A DNA stretch of 64,000 nucleotides, from assembly GCA_001970955.1 (NCBI GenBank), contig MPUH01000289.1:1-64000 (forward strand), given 5' to 3'. The notes beneath the pieces were generated by a model. It searched no databases. It saw nothing but the letters and a program-made list of their open reading frames with translations, and had not been told where the DNA came from. Shown piece by piece: positions 43,501 through 52,647 of the stretch. This stretch comes from Stentor coeruleus. Lineage: Eukaryota; Ciliophora; Heterotrichea; Heterotrichida; Stentoridae. The translations under genes were made by a program, and so were the position numbers. The first letter of the stretch is position 1; each line of letters opens with the position of its first letter.

Positions 43501-44082
43501 TCACTTACTCTTATTTATCAAAGCTACCTCCATACCATTAACCTTATCAATCAATTTAGTAAATTCCGCTTTAGTGACAAAAGTTGAATTCTCATAACAC
43601 TCCAATCTAGATTTTAATTTTTCAATTTTCTCCTTATAATAAATTTCATTCTGGGTAAACATTTCAAGCAACTCATTATAAGACTGTTGCAATACATTAT
43701 ACCTAACTTTTTCAGCATTAATCTGACTTTTAAGCATAATAAGATCATCTTGCATCATATTCTTATCAAAATTCATAGAAATCTCAGCTTTAGTTGGAGG
43801 ACTAAGTCTCATAGAATTTAATAAATACTCATTAGTAGGTGATTGAGTATGATTTATATACGATATATTTTCAAGTGAATTATAATCACCTAGTTTTGTC
43901 AGTGTATCTTTTTGTGGTATACATTTAGTCAAAAACCTCTTATTTGGTTGATTTTTTCGTGTATAGTTATTGATGATTTTTGATATTCTTTTCAAAGGTG
44001 TGGACTTTGTGATTTTTATTTTTTTCAGCTCGTCATTTAATTTTAAAGGGACTCTTTCAGCAATATTAGTTTTAGTTGCCAT
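43501..44082 (-). CDS. Coiled-coil protein, unrecognised
   Basis: The protein has 193 residues. A basic N-terminal region (~1-65, KRISKIINNYTRKNQPNKRF) is followed by a coiled coil at ~105-190 (LIMLKSQINAEKVRYNVLQQ, YYKEKIEKLKSRLECYE). There is no membrane span. It ends in TGA just after NKSK. No family was recognised; such proteins are common at ciliate cytoskeleton. Confidence 0.6.
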   Translation of the reverse strand: MATKTNIAERVPLKLNDELKKIKITKSTPLKRISKIINNYTRKNQPNKRFLTKCIPQKDTLTKLGDYNSLENISYINHTQSPTNEYLLNSMRLSPPTKAEISMNFDKNMMQDDLIMLKSQINAEKVRYNVLQQSYNELLEMFTQNEIYYKEKIEKLKSRLECYENSTFVTKAEFTKLIDKVNGMEVALINKSK

Positions 44083-44970
44083 AATTTAATATAGGAACAT
44101 TTTTAAAGTTATTTCATTGACCAGGCCACTAAAAAACTTAAAGTATGTTTGGGAACTTGCTTAGATTTTAATATTTATATAATTCTGGGAATCTGTATGT
44201 AAGTTTCATTTGTGTATTTGTTATTGTAGTGAATATAGGGACAAGGGTTTTTAAAAAATCCTTTAAATCATTAGCGATCAAAAGGACAATCAAGTTTATT
44301 GAATTTTAAAGATAAACAAAAATCTAATTGTAAATGCATAAGAAGTCACTTGGTCATGTAAGATGAGAAAATTATTGACTTCTTTTAGACCAAAACTGAA
44401 ATCGGTCACAGATATCGGCAAAATACACAGAAAAAAACAGAGGTATATATAATCAAGGGATATTTAAAAACTTAAATAATTAGAAAAGTACACTTCAAAA
44501 AATCTAAACTATTTGTGCTGATACTAAATTCAATAAGTTCTCTCAATATTTACTATTTTTGCTAATTCCTCAAAAATATTTCAAATTATTTTTCATAGCA
44601 TTTATACGATATCTACAATCAAAGGATATTTCGTTAACTATTTATATAAAATAACATGCCAAAACTATATTAAAGCATCAGCATACAGTGTATTAAGTAA
44701 GAATATTCCTGATAAGACAATGAAAAGACCATTTATTTCATTAAATTTATATAAAGAAAATGGAATGTTGACTTTACTATATAATCTCTATTATCCCTCT
44801 TAAAACTCTGTTTTACTATCATTCATTGTTATTATTAAACCAATTCACATATACACAAAAAGTATTTCTTATTTTAAGCATCCATTTCCTAGCTTAATCT
44901 TATATAAACTCCAAATTTTATTCAATACAACCATTGATTTCCTCTAAACCCATAATTTAATATTTTCTAA
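44083..44970. other. Intergenic, with a balanced-composition core
   Basis: The 5' flank (G-rich) of the preceding gene and the 3' flank (C-rich) of the next enclose ~44270-44480, which is less skewed. There the minus strand keeps a ~49-codon frame without an ATG (VTDFSFGLKEVNNFLILHDQ). It could be a remnant or an RNA gene; neither is supported. Confidence 0.4.
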
Positions 44971-45759
44971 CTATTTCATATGCTTTAAAATAGCTGCTTT
45001 TGTCTGTGAACTAGCTTCAGCATGTATAAAGTGTTTTGCGTTTTCTAATATCTCAATCTCAGCATTCGGAAAATGGTTTTTATATAGCCCAGCCACAGGT
45101 TCATTTTCTCCTAATAATGGACTTTTAGCAGTATAAAGAGATGACCCACCAACTACAGCTACCATTTTACCTTCGTATTTCCCTTCAGCGACATCCCATC
45201 CTTCAATATCATCAATTCCCTCATCAATATTATCTACACCAGCTCTCCATGTAAAATTTGTATCATTACCTTTAAGATTGCTTGTAATAAGATGGACAAT
45301 TCTCTCGTTATCAAATTTAGCAAAGCATAAAGACTCTATTTCTTTCCTAGTTTTACCTTTAATATCTGTGTTTTTAATAAAACTAAGATACTGTCTTTCA
45401 TATCCATAATATTGCTCTACCTCTTTATAGCATTTAGGCGCACTATCCAAAACACAAAGTTTTTCTACTCTTTCAGGCTGTAAACAAGCTAAAGCCATAG
45501 CAGTTTTCCCACCCATTCCATGTCCAATAAAACTAGCTTTTCTAATCCCATGGGCATTCATAAATGTCAGTACATCATTAGCTTGTGTTTTGTAATCCAT
45601 ACCTTTTTCTTGAAAACTATGACCATGATTCCTTGCATCAAGGAAGTAATGCTTTCCTCCTAATATCCTTGCAATGGGGCTTAAGTTTAAACAGGATCCT
45701 AAGAATCCATGAAGCCAGATATGCTCTTTGCCTATTCCAATAGAAAAGTGATTCAACAT
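44971..45759 (-). CDS. ABHD11-like alpha/beta hydrolase without catalytic serine
   Basis: The protein has 262 residues, and the first ATG in frame is at 45757-45759. The ABHD11 pattern is clear: IWLHGFLGS (14-22), LDARNHGHS (40-48), the nucleophile elbow, then VLDSAP (103-108) and AKHFIHAEA (241-249) with His243. The elbow reads GHGMGGKTAM where ABHD11 and YbfF have GHSMGGKTAM, so residue 81 is Gly (codon GGA) in place of the nucleophile Ser. The rest of the fold looks intact, suggesting a pseudoenzyme or non-catalytic binder rather than decay. ABHD11 is mitochondrial and protects the oxoglutarate dehydrogenase complex; location here is unknown. Confidence 0.8.
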   Translation of the reverse strand: MLNHFSIGIGKEHIWLHGFLGSCLNLSPIARILGGKHYFLDARNHGHSFQEKGMDYKTQANDVLTFMNAHGIRKASFIGHGMGGKTAMALACLQPERVEKLCVLDSAPKCYKEVEQYYGYERQYLSFIKNTDIKGKTRKEIESLCFAKFDNERIVHLITSNLKGNDTNFTWRAGVDNIDEGIDDIEGWDVAEGKYEGKMVAVVGGSSLYTAKSPLLGENEPVAGLYKNHFPNAEIEILENAKHFIHAEASSQTKAAILKHMK

Positions 45760-46628
45760 ATTTATATAAGCCAATGGTTTATATGAATTATCCGATTCTA
45801 TAAGAAATGATTCGGAAAAAGAATTATTGTATAAAAACTATGAATACTGATAGATAATTTATGCTTAAAAATATGAGATTTTTGGTTAATGATATAAAAA
45901 GAGGGGATATGTGGGATGATATGTAAAAAGGTAGAAGTTTAAGGAGGTTTGGATAGAGAGTTATTGATTTTAGAAGGGAGGGTAAAGATAAAAAAGGTTG
46001 AATTAGATTCAGGTTTGGGGTTTGGGATAAGTAATCAGAAAATAGGATTTTTGATAGATGATGGGAGGATTTATTTTATTTTATGGGTAGTCGGAATGAT
46101 AGGGCAGTTTTTAACAGTTTAAAATTTTTAGTATAAAAATGTTATAGTTGATTATATATTTTTAGACTAGCTAGAAAGTGTTATTGATAGTGTGTATAAG
46201 AAATTATAAAAAAATACCCAAAAACAGAATAAAGATATTATTCTAAACAGAATCTCAAGAAAAAATAAAATTTCTAGTCAAAAAAACATAAAAATTGCAA
46301 AATATACCTTCAGCCGAAAGCATCAAATAATTAAACCATTTTTATATAAACCTACCAAAAATCATCCCCTAAAATTATTGGAAAAATATTTTCTTCCAAT
46401 AATCTTATTATCAAATCCATCCTCAACAACAAAAACTAACCTTTAATCCAAAAAAAAATCATAAAAAGCTAAGATTCCTCCTCCCTCTATTTTATCCTTC
46501 AGCATCAATCTCTCATTCTTATCTCAGCCCAAACCCTATAAATCAACTTTCCTTTCACAAATTCAACTTTTCTTTTACAAATTCAACATAATTTTATGAT
46601 TACAAGGCTTCATATTACCATATTATTC
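45760..46628. other. Intergenic with sharp strand-composition switch
   Basis: 45880-46110 is strongly G-rich and C-poor on the plus strand (5' flank of the minus-strand hydrolase). 46250-46600 is C-rich and G-poor, the pattern of a 3' flank of another minus-strand gene. No gene lies within. Confidence 0.5.
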
Positions 46629-46875
46629 CTACGCTTTCCTATCTTCATTCTGCAATTCAATCAAAGCCTCTTTAATAATAGCCTTATCCACAGCCATATT
46701 TCCTCTAGCCTTATCCTTATGAACAGCCTCCAGTCTCTTTACTTTTAATAAAATTTTCAATAGCAATACTTCTAAAATTATTAGCTTGCCTTTCTTCAAC
46801 ATCTCCAGTAACTACTCTTCTAATAATTTCCCCATATGATAATTCTATAACAATACAAATTATATCATCAATCAT
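46629..46875 (-). CDS. Possible small gene, frame broken once
   Basis: From the ATG at 46873-46875 the minus strand reads MIDDIICIVIELSYGEIIRR and on to NNFRSIAIENFIK. It continues in the next frame as KRLEAVHKDKARGNMAVDKA to a TAG at 46629-46631. A one-base or 16-nt removal would join them. The only 16-nt gt...ag segment lies earlier and does not fit the gtaa pattern; a base-count error in an AAAA run is as likely. Flanking composition (G-rich above, C-rich below) supports a minus-strand gene here. About 80 residues, helical, not recognised. Confidence 0.35.
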
Positions 46876-47469
46876 AACATCATTATCTTCAATTATTCCA
46901 AGCTTTGATGATAGATTTTGGGTTTTGGATAAGATTATTATCGGAGAGTTATGGGAATTAAGGCTTATTAGATGTGGGTGTTAGGGTGTTGTTGTAGATA
47001 TTGAGATTTTTTTATTAGAGGCTTTGATGATTTGGTTTAGATTTTAATTTTCAAGTGTTTTTATGTGCAATTTTTTATTTATGATAAATAAGTGGGTATT
47101 ATATGATTAAGCTATTGTAGGAGTAATATTGTGTTATGCTATTATGATTAACTATATGTAATTTACATAAATTTAATCATAAGATGTGATTATTATCTAC
47201 GCAATAAGCATTAATATATCTACTAAATATACAATCTTTTTCTAATATCATATGACATAATTATCAAATTCTAAAACCAATACTACTCTATCCTCCTAGC
47301 AATCATCCTTCACCCTATACATATCAAAAAAAAAGCCTAAAATTTATACAAATTTAAACCAAATTTCAGACATGAACACTCAAACCAAAAAATCCTCTCT
47401 TTCCATCATTCCAGCATNTCACTACCTTCTTAATACCCATAAAATCCCTCATTTAATCTCTAACTAAAA
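46876..47469. other. Intergenic with telomere-like TGTTAGGG
   Basis: The G-rich 5' flank holds gtgggtgttagggtgttgttg near 46974-46994, with one exact TGTTAGGG at 46979-46986. An N lies at 47418 without an evident duplication. The right part is the C-rich 3' flank of the ribosomal gene. Confidence 0.5.
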
Positions 47470-47805
47470 TTACTTAGCTTTTTTCTGCTGCATTTTCTTT
47501 TTGATAACTTTGATTTCTTCAGTCAAAAATGCTCTAACAATCCTATCTTTAACTATAGAGTGATTCAAAACTCCTCCATAAGCTCTTGAAACTGTAATAT
47601 CAGTCTTAGCAAGACCTGCATATTTTCTTGGACGCAGTCTAGGAATGCCTGATAATCTTTTTTTACTTTCCTTACAATGAGGGCCAGCAGCAATTTTGTC
47701 TGCATATTGAACAACAAGTCTACCTCCAGGAGTTCTTACTTGCCAGATCTTGTTGGATTTTGTATGGTAAGAGTTTCTCTTGCGTAGGGTCACTCTTTTC
47801 ACCAT
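47470..47805 (-). CDS. RPL34: Ribosomal protein eL34
   Basis: The protein has 111 residues, the family's usual length. Diagnostic stretches are VTLRKRNSYHTKSNKIWQVR, PGGRLVVQY, CKESKKRLSGIPRLRPRKY and VSRAYGGVLNHSIVKDRIVRAFL, with a lysine-rich C terminus. It is a component of the large cytosolic ribosomal subunit. No intron interrupts it. Confidence 0.97.
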   Translation of the reverse strand: MVKRVTLRKRNSYHTKSNKIWQVRTPGGRLVVQYADKIAAGPHCKESKKRLSGIPRLRPRKYAGLAKTDITVSRAYGGVLNHSIVKDRIVRAFLTEEIKVIKKKMQQKKAK

Positions 47806-48103
47806 TTATTTTTATAAACCTTAGATGGTAGTTTGTAAAGGAAAGAATATGTTTTTTATGATAGGAATTTATATTAGAATTTAGATTAGAGTCATGAGGA
47901 GTTTTTGGTATATGAAATATGATTAGGGATAGATTAAATTGTGTTATATAAGTAAAATCATTATAAAATAATTGAAAAAATCGTAGAAAATCTTAAATTC
48001 ATGCATTAAACCATATAAAACTAGCTTTTATCAGTTGGTATTCTTAATATCCTATCAAAAAAAAAACTTTAATACTATAAATCTTATCTTCACTAAATTA
48101 TTA

Positions 48104-49264
48104 TTAATAATACTTTTCTCCATTTTTCCATAGTTCTTCATGCTTTGACCCTTTAGGTGACGTCCTAATCCCCCTATCATGTTTTTTCCCATTCAAAAAA
48201 TGCCCTCTAAACTTTGATTTATCCGAATAAATCATCATCCCTTTCCCATGTTTCTGATCATCAACAAACTCCCCAATATACTCATGTCCTCCATGTATTT
48301 TTAATTTCCCTCTTCCATCTCTCTTATCATTTTTCCAATTCCCTTCATATACATCTCCATTACTATATATCATTTCCCCATATCCTTCAAATTTATCATT
48401 AGTAAAATCTCCTCGATATTTACTACAATTAGGCCATTCATAAATCCCTTTACCTTCTTTAAAACCACATTTAAAATCCCCATCATATAAACTCCCATCA
48501 AAATAATAAATTTTCCCTTTGCCATTAAATTTATCTCTTGACCATTCACCTATATAACTATTTCCACTCATCCATTTTTGTAAACCATAACCTTCACGTT
48601 GATCATCTATAAAAGTTCCAGCAAAACTAGAATAACCTGGGTTTAGTAAAACACCAAAACCATTTCTTTTACCATTTCTAAACTCCCCTCTGTAGATTTC
48701 TCCATTTTCACTTACTAAAACTCCAAAACCGTTAAGAAGCTGTTTGTCTGATTCTCCGCTAAAACCTACGGGGTAGTCTTTTGAGTTTTTAATTGTTTCT
48801 TCGATTTTCATCTCCAATGTACTTCGGTCGTATGGGGTTTGTTGGAAAACGTTTTTAGGTAGGGATTGGGATTTTTTATAGTTTTCGAACTGACTTAGCA
48901 TGTCTAGGACTAGATAGTTTCGTGGCATATTGTTTACATCTCTATTGTCAATAACTCTATCATGTGGACACTCTAAGTTGCTCTGATGAGATTTAACATT
49001 GCAAATGCAGGTTTTGCAGAAAGTATGCCCACAGCTTAATTGCATAGGCAGTCTATTTTTATCATTATACTCTTCAAAGCNTGGCATATTGTTTACATCT
49101 CTATTGTCAATAACTCTATCATGTGGACACTCTAAGTTGCTCTGATGAGATTTAACATTGTAAATACAGGTTTTACAGAAAGTATGCCCACAGCTTAATT
49201 GCATAGGCAGTCTATTTTTATCATTATACTCTTCAAAGCAAATATCGCATACTATTTCTTCCAT
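48104..49264 (-). CDS. RING finger and MORN-repeat protein
   Basis: After merging a 158-bp assembly duplication (N at 49081), the frame gives ~333 residues. An N-terminal RING at ~5-52 has CDICFEEYNDK, SCGHTFCKTCI and ECPHD; the last position is His/Asp rather than the usual second Cys, so the second zinc site may be incomplete. From ~120 to the end there are about eight MORN repeats (NGFGVLVSENGEIYRGEFRN, GYGEMIYSNGDVYEGNWKND, HGKGMMIYSDKSKFRGHFLN). MORN repeats bind membranes or scaffold cortical structures; RING suggests ubiquitin transfer. It is divergent from the phosphatase gene with a very short spacer. Confidence 0.85.
   Translation of the reverse strand: MEEIVCDICFEEYNDKNRLPMQLSCGHTFCKTCIYNVKSHQSNLECPHDRVIDNRDVNNMPXFEEYNDKNRLPMQLSCGHTFCKTCICNVKSHQSNLECPHDRVIDNRDVNNMPRNYLVLDMLSQFENYKKSQSLPKNVFQQTPYDRSTLEMKIEETIKNSKDYPVGFSGESDKQLLNGFGVLVSENGEIYRGEFRNGKRNGFGVLLNPGYSSFAGTFIDDQREGYGLQKWMSGNSYIGEWSRDKFNGKGKIYYFDGSLYDGDFKCGFKEGKGIYEWPNCSKYRGDFTNDKFEGYGEMIYSNGDVYEGNWKNDKRDGRGKLKIHGGHEYIGEFVDDQKHGKGMMIYSDKSKFRGHFLNGKKHDRGIRTSPKGSKHEELWKNGEKYY
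48923..49239. repeat. Assembly duplication, 158 bp x 2 around N at 49081
   Basis: 48923-49080 and 49082-49239 differ at about three bases (cattgcaaatgcaggttttgcag against cattgtaaatacaggttttacag). They may be two alleles or haplotypes whose ends were not merged. Confidence 0.9.
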
Positions 49265-49363
49265 ATATTTATATTAAAAATACTGTGAATATATAATATA
49301 NCAAATATCGCATACTATTTCTTCCATATATTTATATTAAAAATACTGTGAATATATAATATA
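49239..49363. repeat. Assembly duplication, 62 bp x 2 around N at 49301
   Basis: 49239-49300 and 49302-49363 are identical. Each copy contains the start codon of the RING-MORN gene and the intergenic spacer. Confidence 0.9.
49328..49363. promoter_or_regulatory. 36-bp spacer between divergent start codons
   Basis: Once the duplication is collapsed, only 36 bases of pure A/T-rich DNA (tatttatattaaaaatactg...) separate the ATG of the RING-MORN gene from that of the phosphatase. Any shared promoter must fit here or overlap the coding regions. Confidence 0.6.
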
Positions 49364-50545
49364 ATGAAAAAATCAGCCTCGTCACCAAGAAAAACTCGAG
49401 CTTTGAAGATTTTGTCTGTATGTCCATTGAGACAAAATAGCACACCAAAGAATTTACTTGGTTTAGTCAAAGTTGAAGAGAGGGCAGAAGAGAATTTTCG
49501 ATTGAAATTTAAAAAAATTCAGACACAGTCTTGTAGGGCTACTAAAAAAACTATGGTTTTGAAGTCTGCGAGGAGTAGTATTAGTAATACAGCAAGAGTG
49601 TCTCCGAAATCAAGTTCAACACCGATACTCTTTAGGAAAAATAAGCCTAATCCTTATGAAGCTAAACAAATCAGGCCAAAAGGTTTAAAAAAAGTTATCA
49701 AAAATACAAAAACGAATATGAAAGAAATGAAAACCACCAGAAATCCTATAAAAGAATTCATTACTCAAGTAGATTTAGATGTTTATGAACTGCCAGAAAA
49801 GTTCCTATCTAATAAAGAAATCAAAAACAAACACCAAGAAATCCACAAAGCCCATTTATTACAAACCTTCCACGGGCTTAAGATAATTGAAAAAATGCCC
49901 AAGCTAAACTTCAACGACATAGCCGACAAAATGATCCATCTTCCCAATATCCCAGGCTTAGAAACTAGAAAAACTGTTGTTTTTGACTTAGATGAAACCT
50001 TAGTGCATTGTGTAGAAGATAGAAAAGGTGATGCGGAAATTATCATAAGTTTTCCAACTGGGGAGTCTTTAACTGTAATATTCATATAGGTAGGAATCAA
50101 TATTCGTCCATATGCTAGAGAATGTCTTATTGAAGCAAGTAAATATTTTGAAGTTATAGTTTTTACAGCAAGTCATAAATGTTATGCTGATGCTGTTCTT
50201 GATTATTTAGATCCTGATAATCTAATGATCCATCATAGGTTATATCGAGAAAACTGTGTTCTTGTAAAAGGGATGCATATAAAAGATCTTAGAATATTGT
50301 CAAATAGAAAAATAGAGGATATTGTTATTGTTGATAATTCAGTTACTAGTTTTGCTTATCATATTGATAATGGGATACCGATAATTACTTGGCATAATGA
50401 TAAGTATGATAGAGAATTGTTTAAACTTATTGATTATTTGAAGTTTTTATCTAGTTCAGCTGATATATGTTTGGTAAATAGGTCAAATTTCAAACTTAAA
50501 GCTTTTTATCAAGACTTAGGATTAGGGAAGGATATAGATGTTTGA
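49364..50545 (+). CDS. FCP/SCP-type (NIF-like) protein phosphatase, two exons
   Basis: Removing a 15-nt intron (50075-50089) gives 388 residues. The basic, disordered N terminus (~1-130) is followed by the HAD phosphatase domain: VVFDLDETLVHC with Asp208 (nucleophile) and Asp210, GINIRPYARECL after the intron junction, VFTASHKCYADAVLDYLDP, and VIVDNSVTSFAYHIDNGIPI with the conserved Asp-Asn. It belongs to the CTD small phosphatase/dullard/TIM50 branch. Candidate substrates are RNA polymerase II tails or other phosphoserines. No signal peptide or membrane span is present, which argues against dullard and TIM50. It ends TGA TAG. Confidence 0.9.
50075..50089 (+). other. 15-nt intron of the phosphatase gene
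   Basis: Reads gtaatattcatatag with an in-frame TAG if retained. Removal joins GESLT to VGINIRPYAR, the conserved phosphatase strand. Confidence 0.92.
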
Positions 50546-50762
50546 TAGAATAAAAAATATTTTTTATGTAAGAAATCGATAAATATGTTTTGGTTTAAAA
50601 AGAATATATATGGATTATAAGTTTTTTGACTATTTACATGTAGGAATTTTTTATTAAAGGTATGATAAAGTGATATAAAATACTTATATTATAATATTTA
50701 TACCTAAAAAAAAAAATTTATATCTTCCTAATACCCAAATCTCATAAAAAACAGAATTAAAC

Positions 50763-51269
50763 TTAATTATATTTCATAACTGTAGTACTTTTATTTGAAG
50801 GTTGTGATCTATACCTTGATTGTTTGCTCATAATCTGTGGCAGTTTAACACTTTTGCTTATATCCGAAGCTGTAGCAATCTGAGGTTCTTCCTTTTCTAA
50901 TTTCCCAACCCAAGTACGAGGTAAAGGTTGAGGCTTTACAGAATTTACTTGCCAATACTCAAGATCATCATCAATATAAGGGTTATCATCTTTACTTCTT
51001 TCATAGAAATGTGGAGGGCGTATAGGAGGTCTACGTACTTTTAAGCTTTCACTATATAAAAATTACAGTTTTTCTAAGATTTCCTTTATAATCCTATCTT
51101 TGTCAGAGAGTTCTAATCTGAGTGTTGATATAGATTCTTGATTCTTTTTTATAGTATCAGCAAGGTCTAGAAGCTTTTGTTCTTTTTCTGATATTTTGGG
51201 TGGAGGAGGGGTTTCTGGTTTGAAGTCTGGTTTTTTTGGGCTTGAAGGGGACTTTGAAGCTCGTGACAT
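50763..51269 (-). CDS. Small proline-rich coiled-coil protein, two exons
   Basis: Exon 1 (51269-51067) encodes a Pro/Lys-rich start (KKPDFKPETPPPPKISEKEQ) and a short coiled coil (TIKKNQESISTLRLELSDKD). After a 15-nt intron (51066-51052), exon 2 reads ESLKVRRPPIRPPHFYERSK, a stretch with LEYWQVNSVKPQPLPRTWVG, and ends TTVMKYN. The total is 163 residues. The unspliced frame would stop two residues after the junction, leaving exon 2 unexplained. No family was recognised; composition suggests a cytoskeletal or adaptor role, which is weak inference. Confidence 0.65.
51052..51066 (-). other. 15-nt intron of the small coiled-coil gene
   Basis: On the minus strand it reads gtaatttttatatag. It creates an in-frame TAA if retained. 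Removal opens 95 further codons. Confidence 0.85.
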
Positions 51270-51389
51270 ACTTTTTTGATATTTTGATATAATGGTTAAT
51301 GGAATTTGATAATTTTTTTAGTTGTAATAATTATTGAGAGGAGGCTATTGAATTAGATTAGGTTAAAGGAATAGATTTTTTTTAGGAAT

Positions 51390-51830
51390 TTTTGTGATAG
51401 AAGGTTGTATTTTTTTTTTGGGGAATTATATGAATTATGATTAGATTTTTTATATGATGTTTATAGTTTAGAGTAGTTTTAAAAAGTATAATTCCTAATA
51501 TTAAATTTGAAGTAATCAGTGGCAAAAGTTGATATTCAATTGACGAAAAAAGAGAATTTACTTGATGCAAGTTTGGATAAGCAAAACTCAAGATAAAAGT
51601 TAGTGAAAGCTTTAGTGAATGTAAGTTGTTTTGGGGCAGGTGGATAACATCAGAAATTATGTCTTCCCCTTTTCTAATAAGAACTAGGATTTTCGCAGCA
51701 GAAAAAAATTATTCACGAAGCGAGATTTTCTTGAAAGAATCATATATCGCCATCGACTCATACTCTTTATGACACAGTATTAGGTTGATTTATCATTAGA
51801 ATATTTAATTCCAGCATAGCTTTTCTACAT
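51390..51830 (-). pseudogene. Possible decayed protein-coding gene
   Basis: One minus-strand frame stays open over most of this stretch apart from a TAA near its middle. It reads HKEYESMAIYDSFKKISLRE, then FFSAAKILVLIRKGEDIISD and HLPQNNLHSLKLSLTFILSF. The composition is balanced compared with its flanks. No gt...ag intron explains the stop. No family was recognised. Confidence 0.3.
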
Positions 51831-52207
51831 AAAATTTATATAATAGAATAGCTTGATAAGATTTCTAGAACTCATGCAAATGGAAACTCAACAGTTACTA
51901 AGACAAAAAGGACACAAAAATGAAGGAAAAGCATATGCAAATACATAAAATAATATTTACAATACAAATTAAGAGTTTACAACAACAAATTCTACTTCTC
52001 CATATACAAAAAAAAAACCAAATATTTTTTTAGCAAAGAAAACCCTAAGTAAATCATAATAATCTCTAATATATAGCAAAATACTCATCAATGGTTTTTA
52101 TTTCAAAACAAGACTCTTTAATCAATCAAAACTTATATAAAATACTACTTTTCCCTTATCCTTATAAATCTAAAACCTCACTTAAACTATACTTTTAACA
52201 CAATTTT

Positions 52208-52352
52208 ACTAAATCCCCTCAAATAATAACACAAATTTAACCAATTTATAGAGAAACTTACATTAAGCACCTTAAATTTTATTAAATCCCTCAAATAATA
52301 ACACAAATTTAACCAATTTATAGAGAAACTTACATTAAGCACCTTAAATTTA
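52208..52352 (+). repeat. Tandem duplication, ~73-bp period
   Basis: Two copies of actaaatccc(c)tcaaataataac...gcaccttaaattt differ by one or two bases. There is no N between them. Confidence 0.85.
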
Positions 52353-52647
52353 TATAAAAACTTTCAAATACAATATAAAACATAATATTACAACTATAAT
52401 TCTTTATATATTCAAATAATATAATTATAATAATAAATTATACCATATCTGTTGCAATCTGTTAGACAAAAATCTTCACTAAATAAACATAATATAAATC
52501 TTTCCTAATAGGAAACCTTTAGAATAAAAATCAAAACATAAGTATGGAATTAAATCAATAAGAAAATATAATATTAATATAATATGAGTTCTGTTGATAG
52601 CAGATTAGATGTATGNAATCAATAAGAAAATATAATATTAATATAAT

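Larger units (their letters stand above)
51270..52647. other. Intergenic with remnant, tandem repeat and N at 52616
   Basis: G-rich on the left, C-rich and G-poor from ~51850. It holds a possible gene remnant (51390-51830), a ~73-bp tandem duplication (52208-52352) and a 63-bp assembly duplication (52553-52615 and 52617-52679), which repeats the start of the next gene. Confidence 0.6.
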
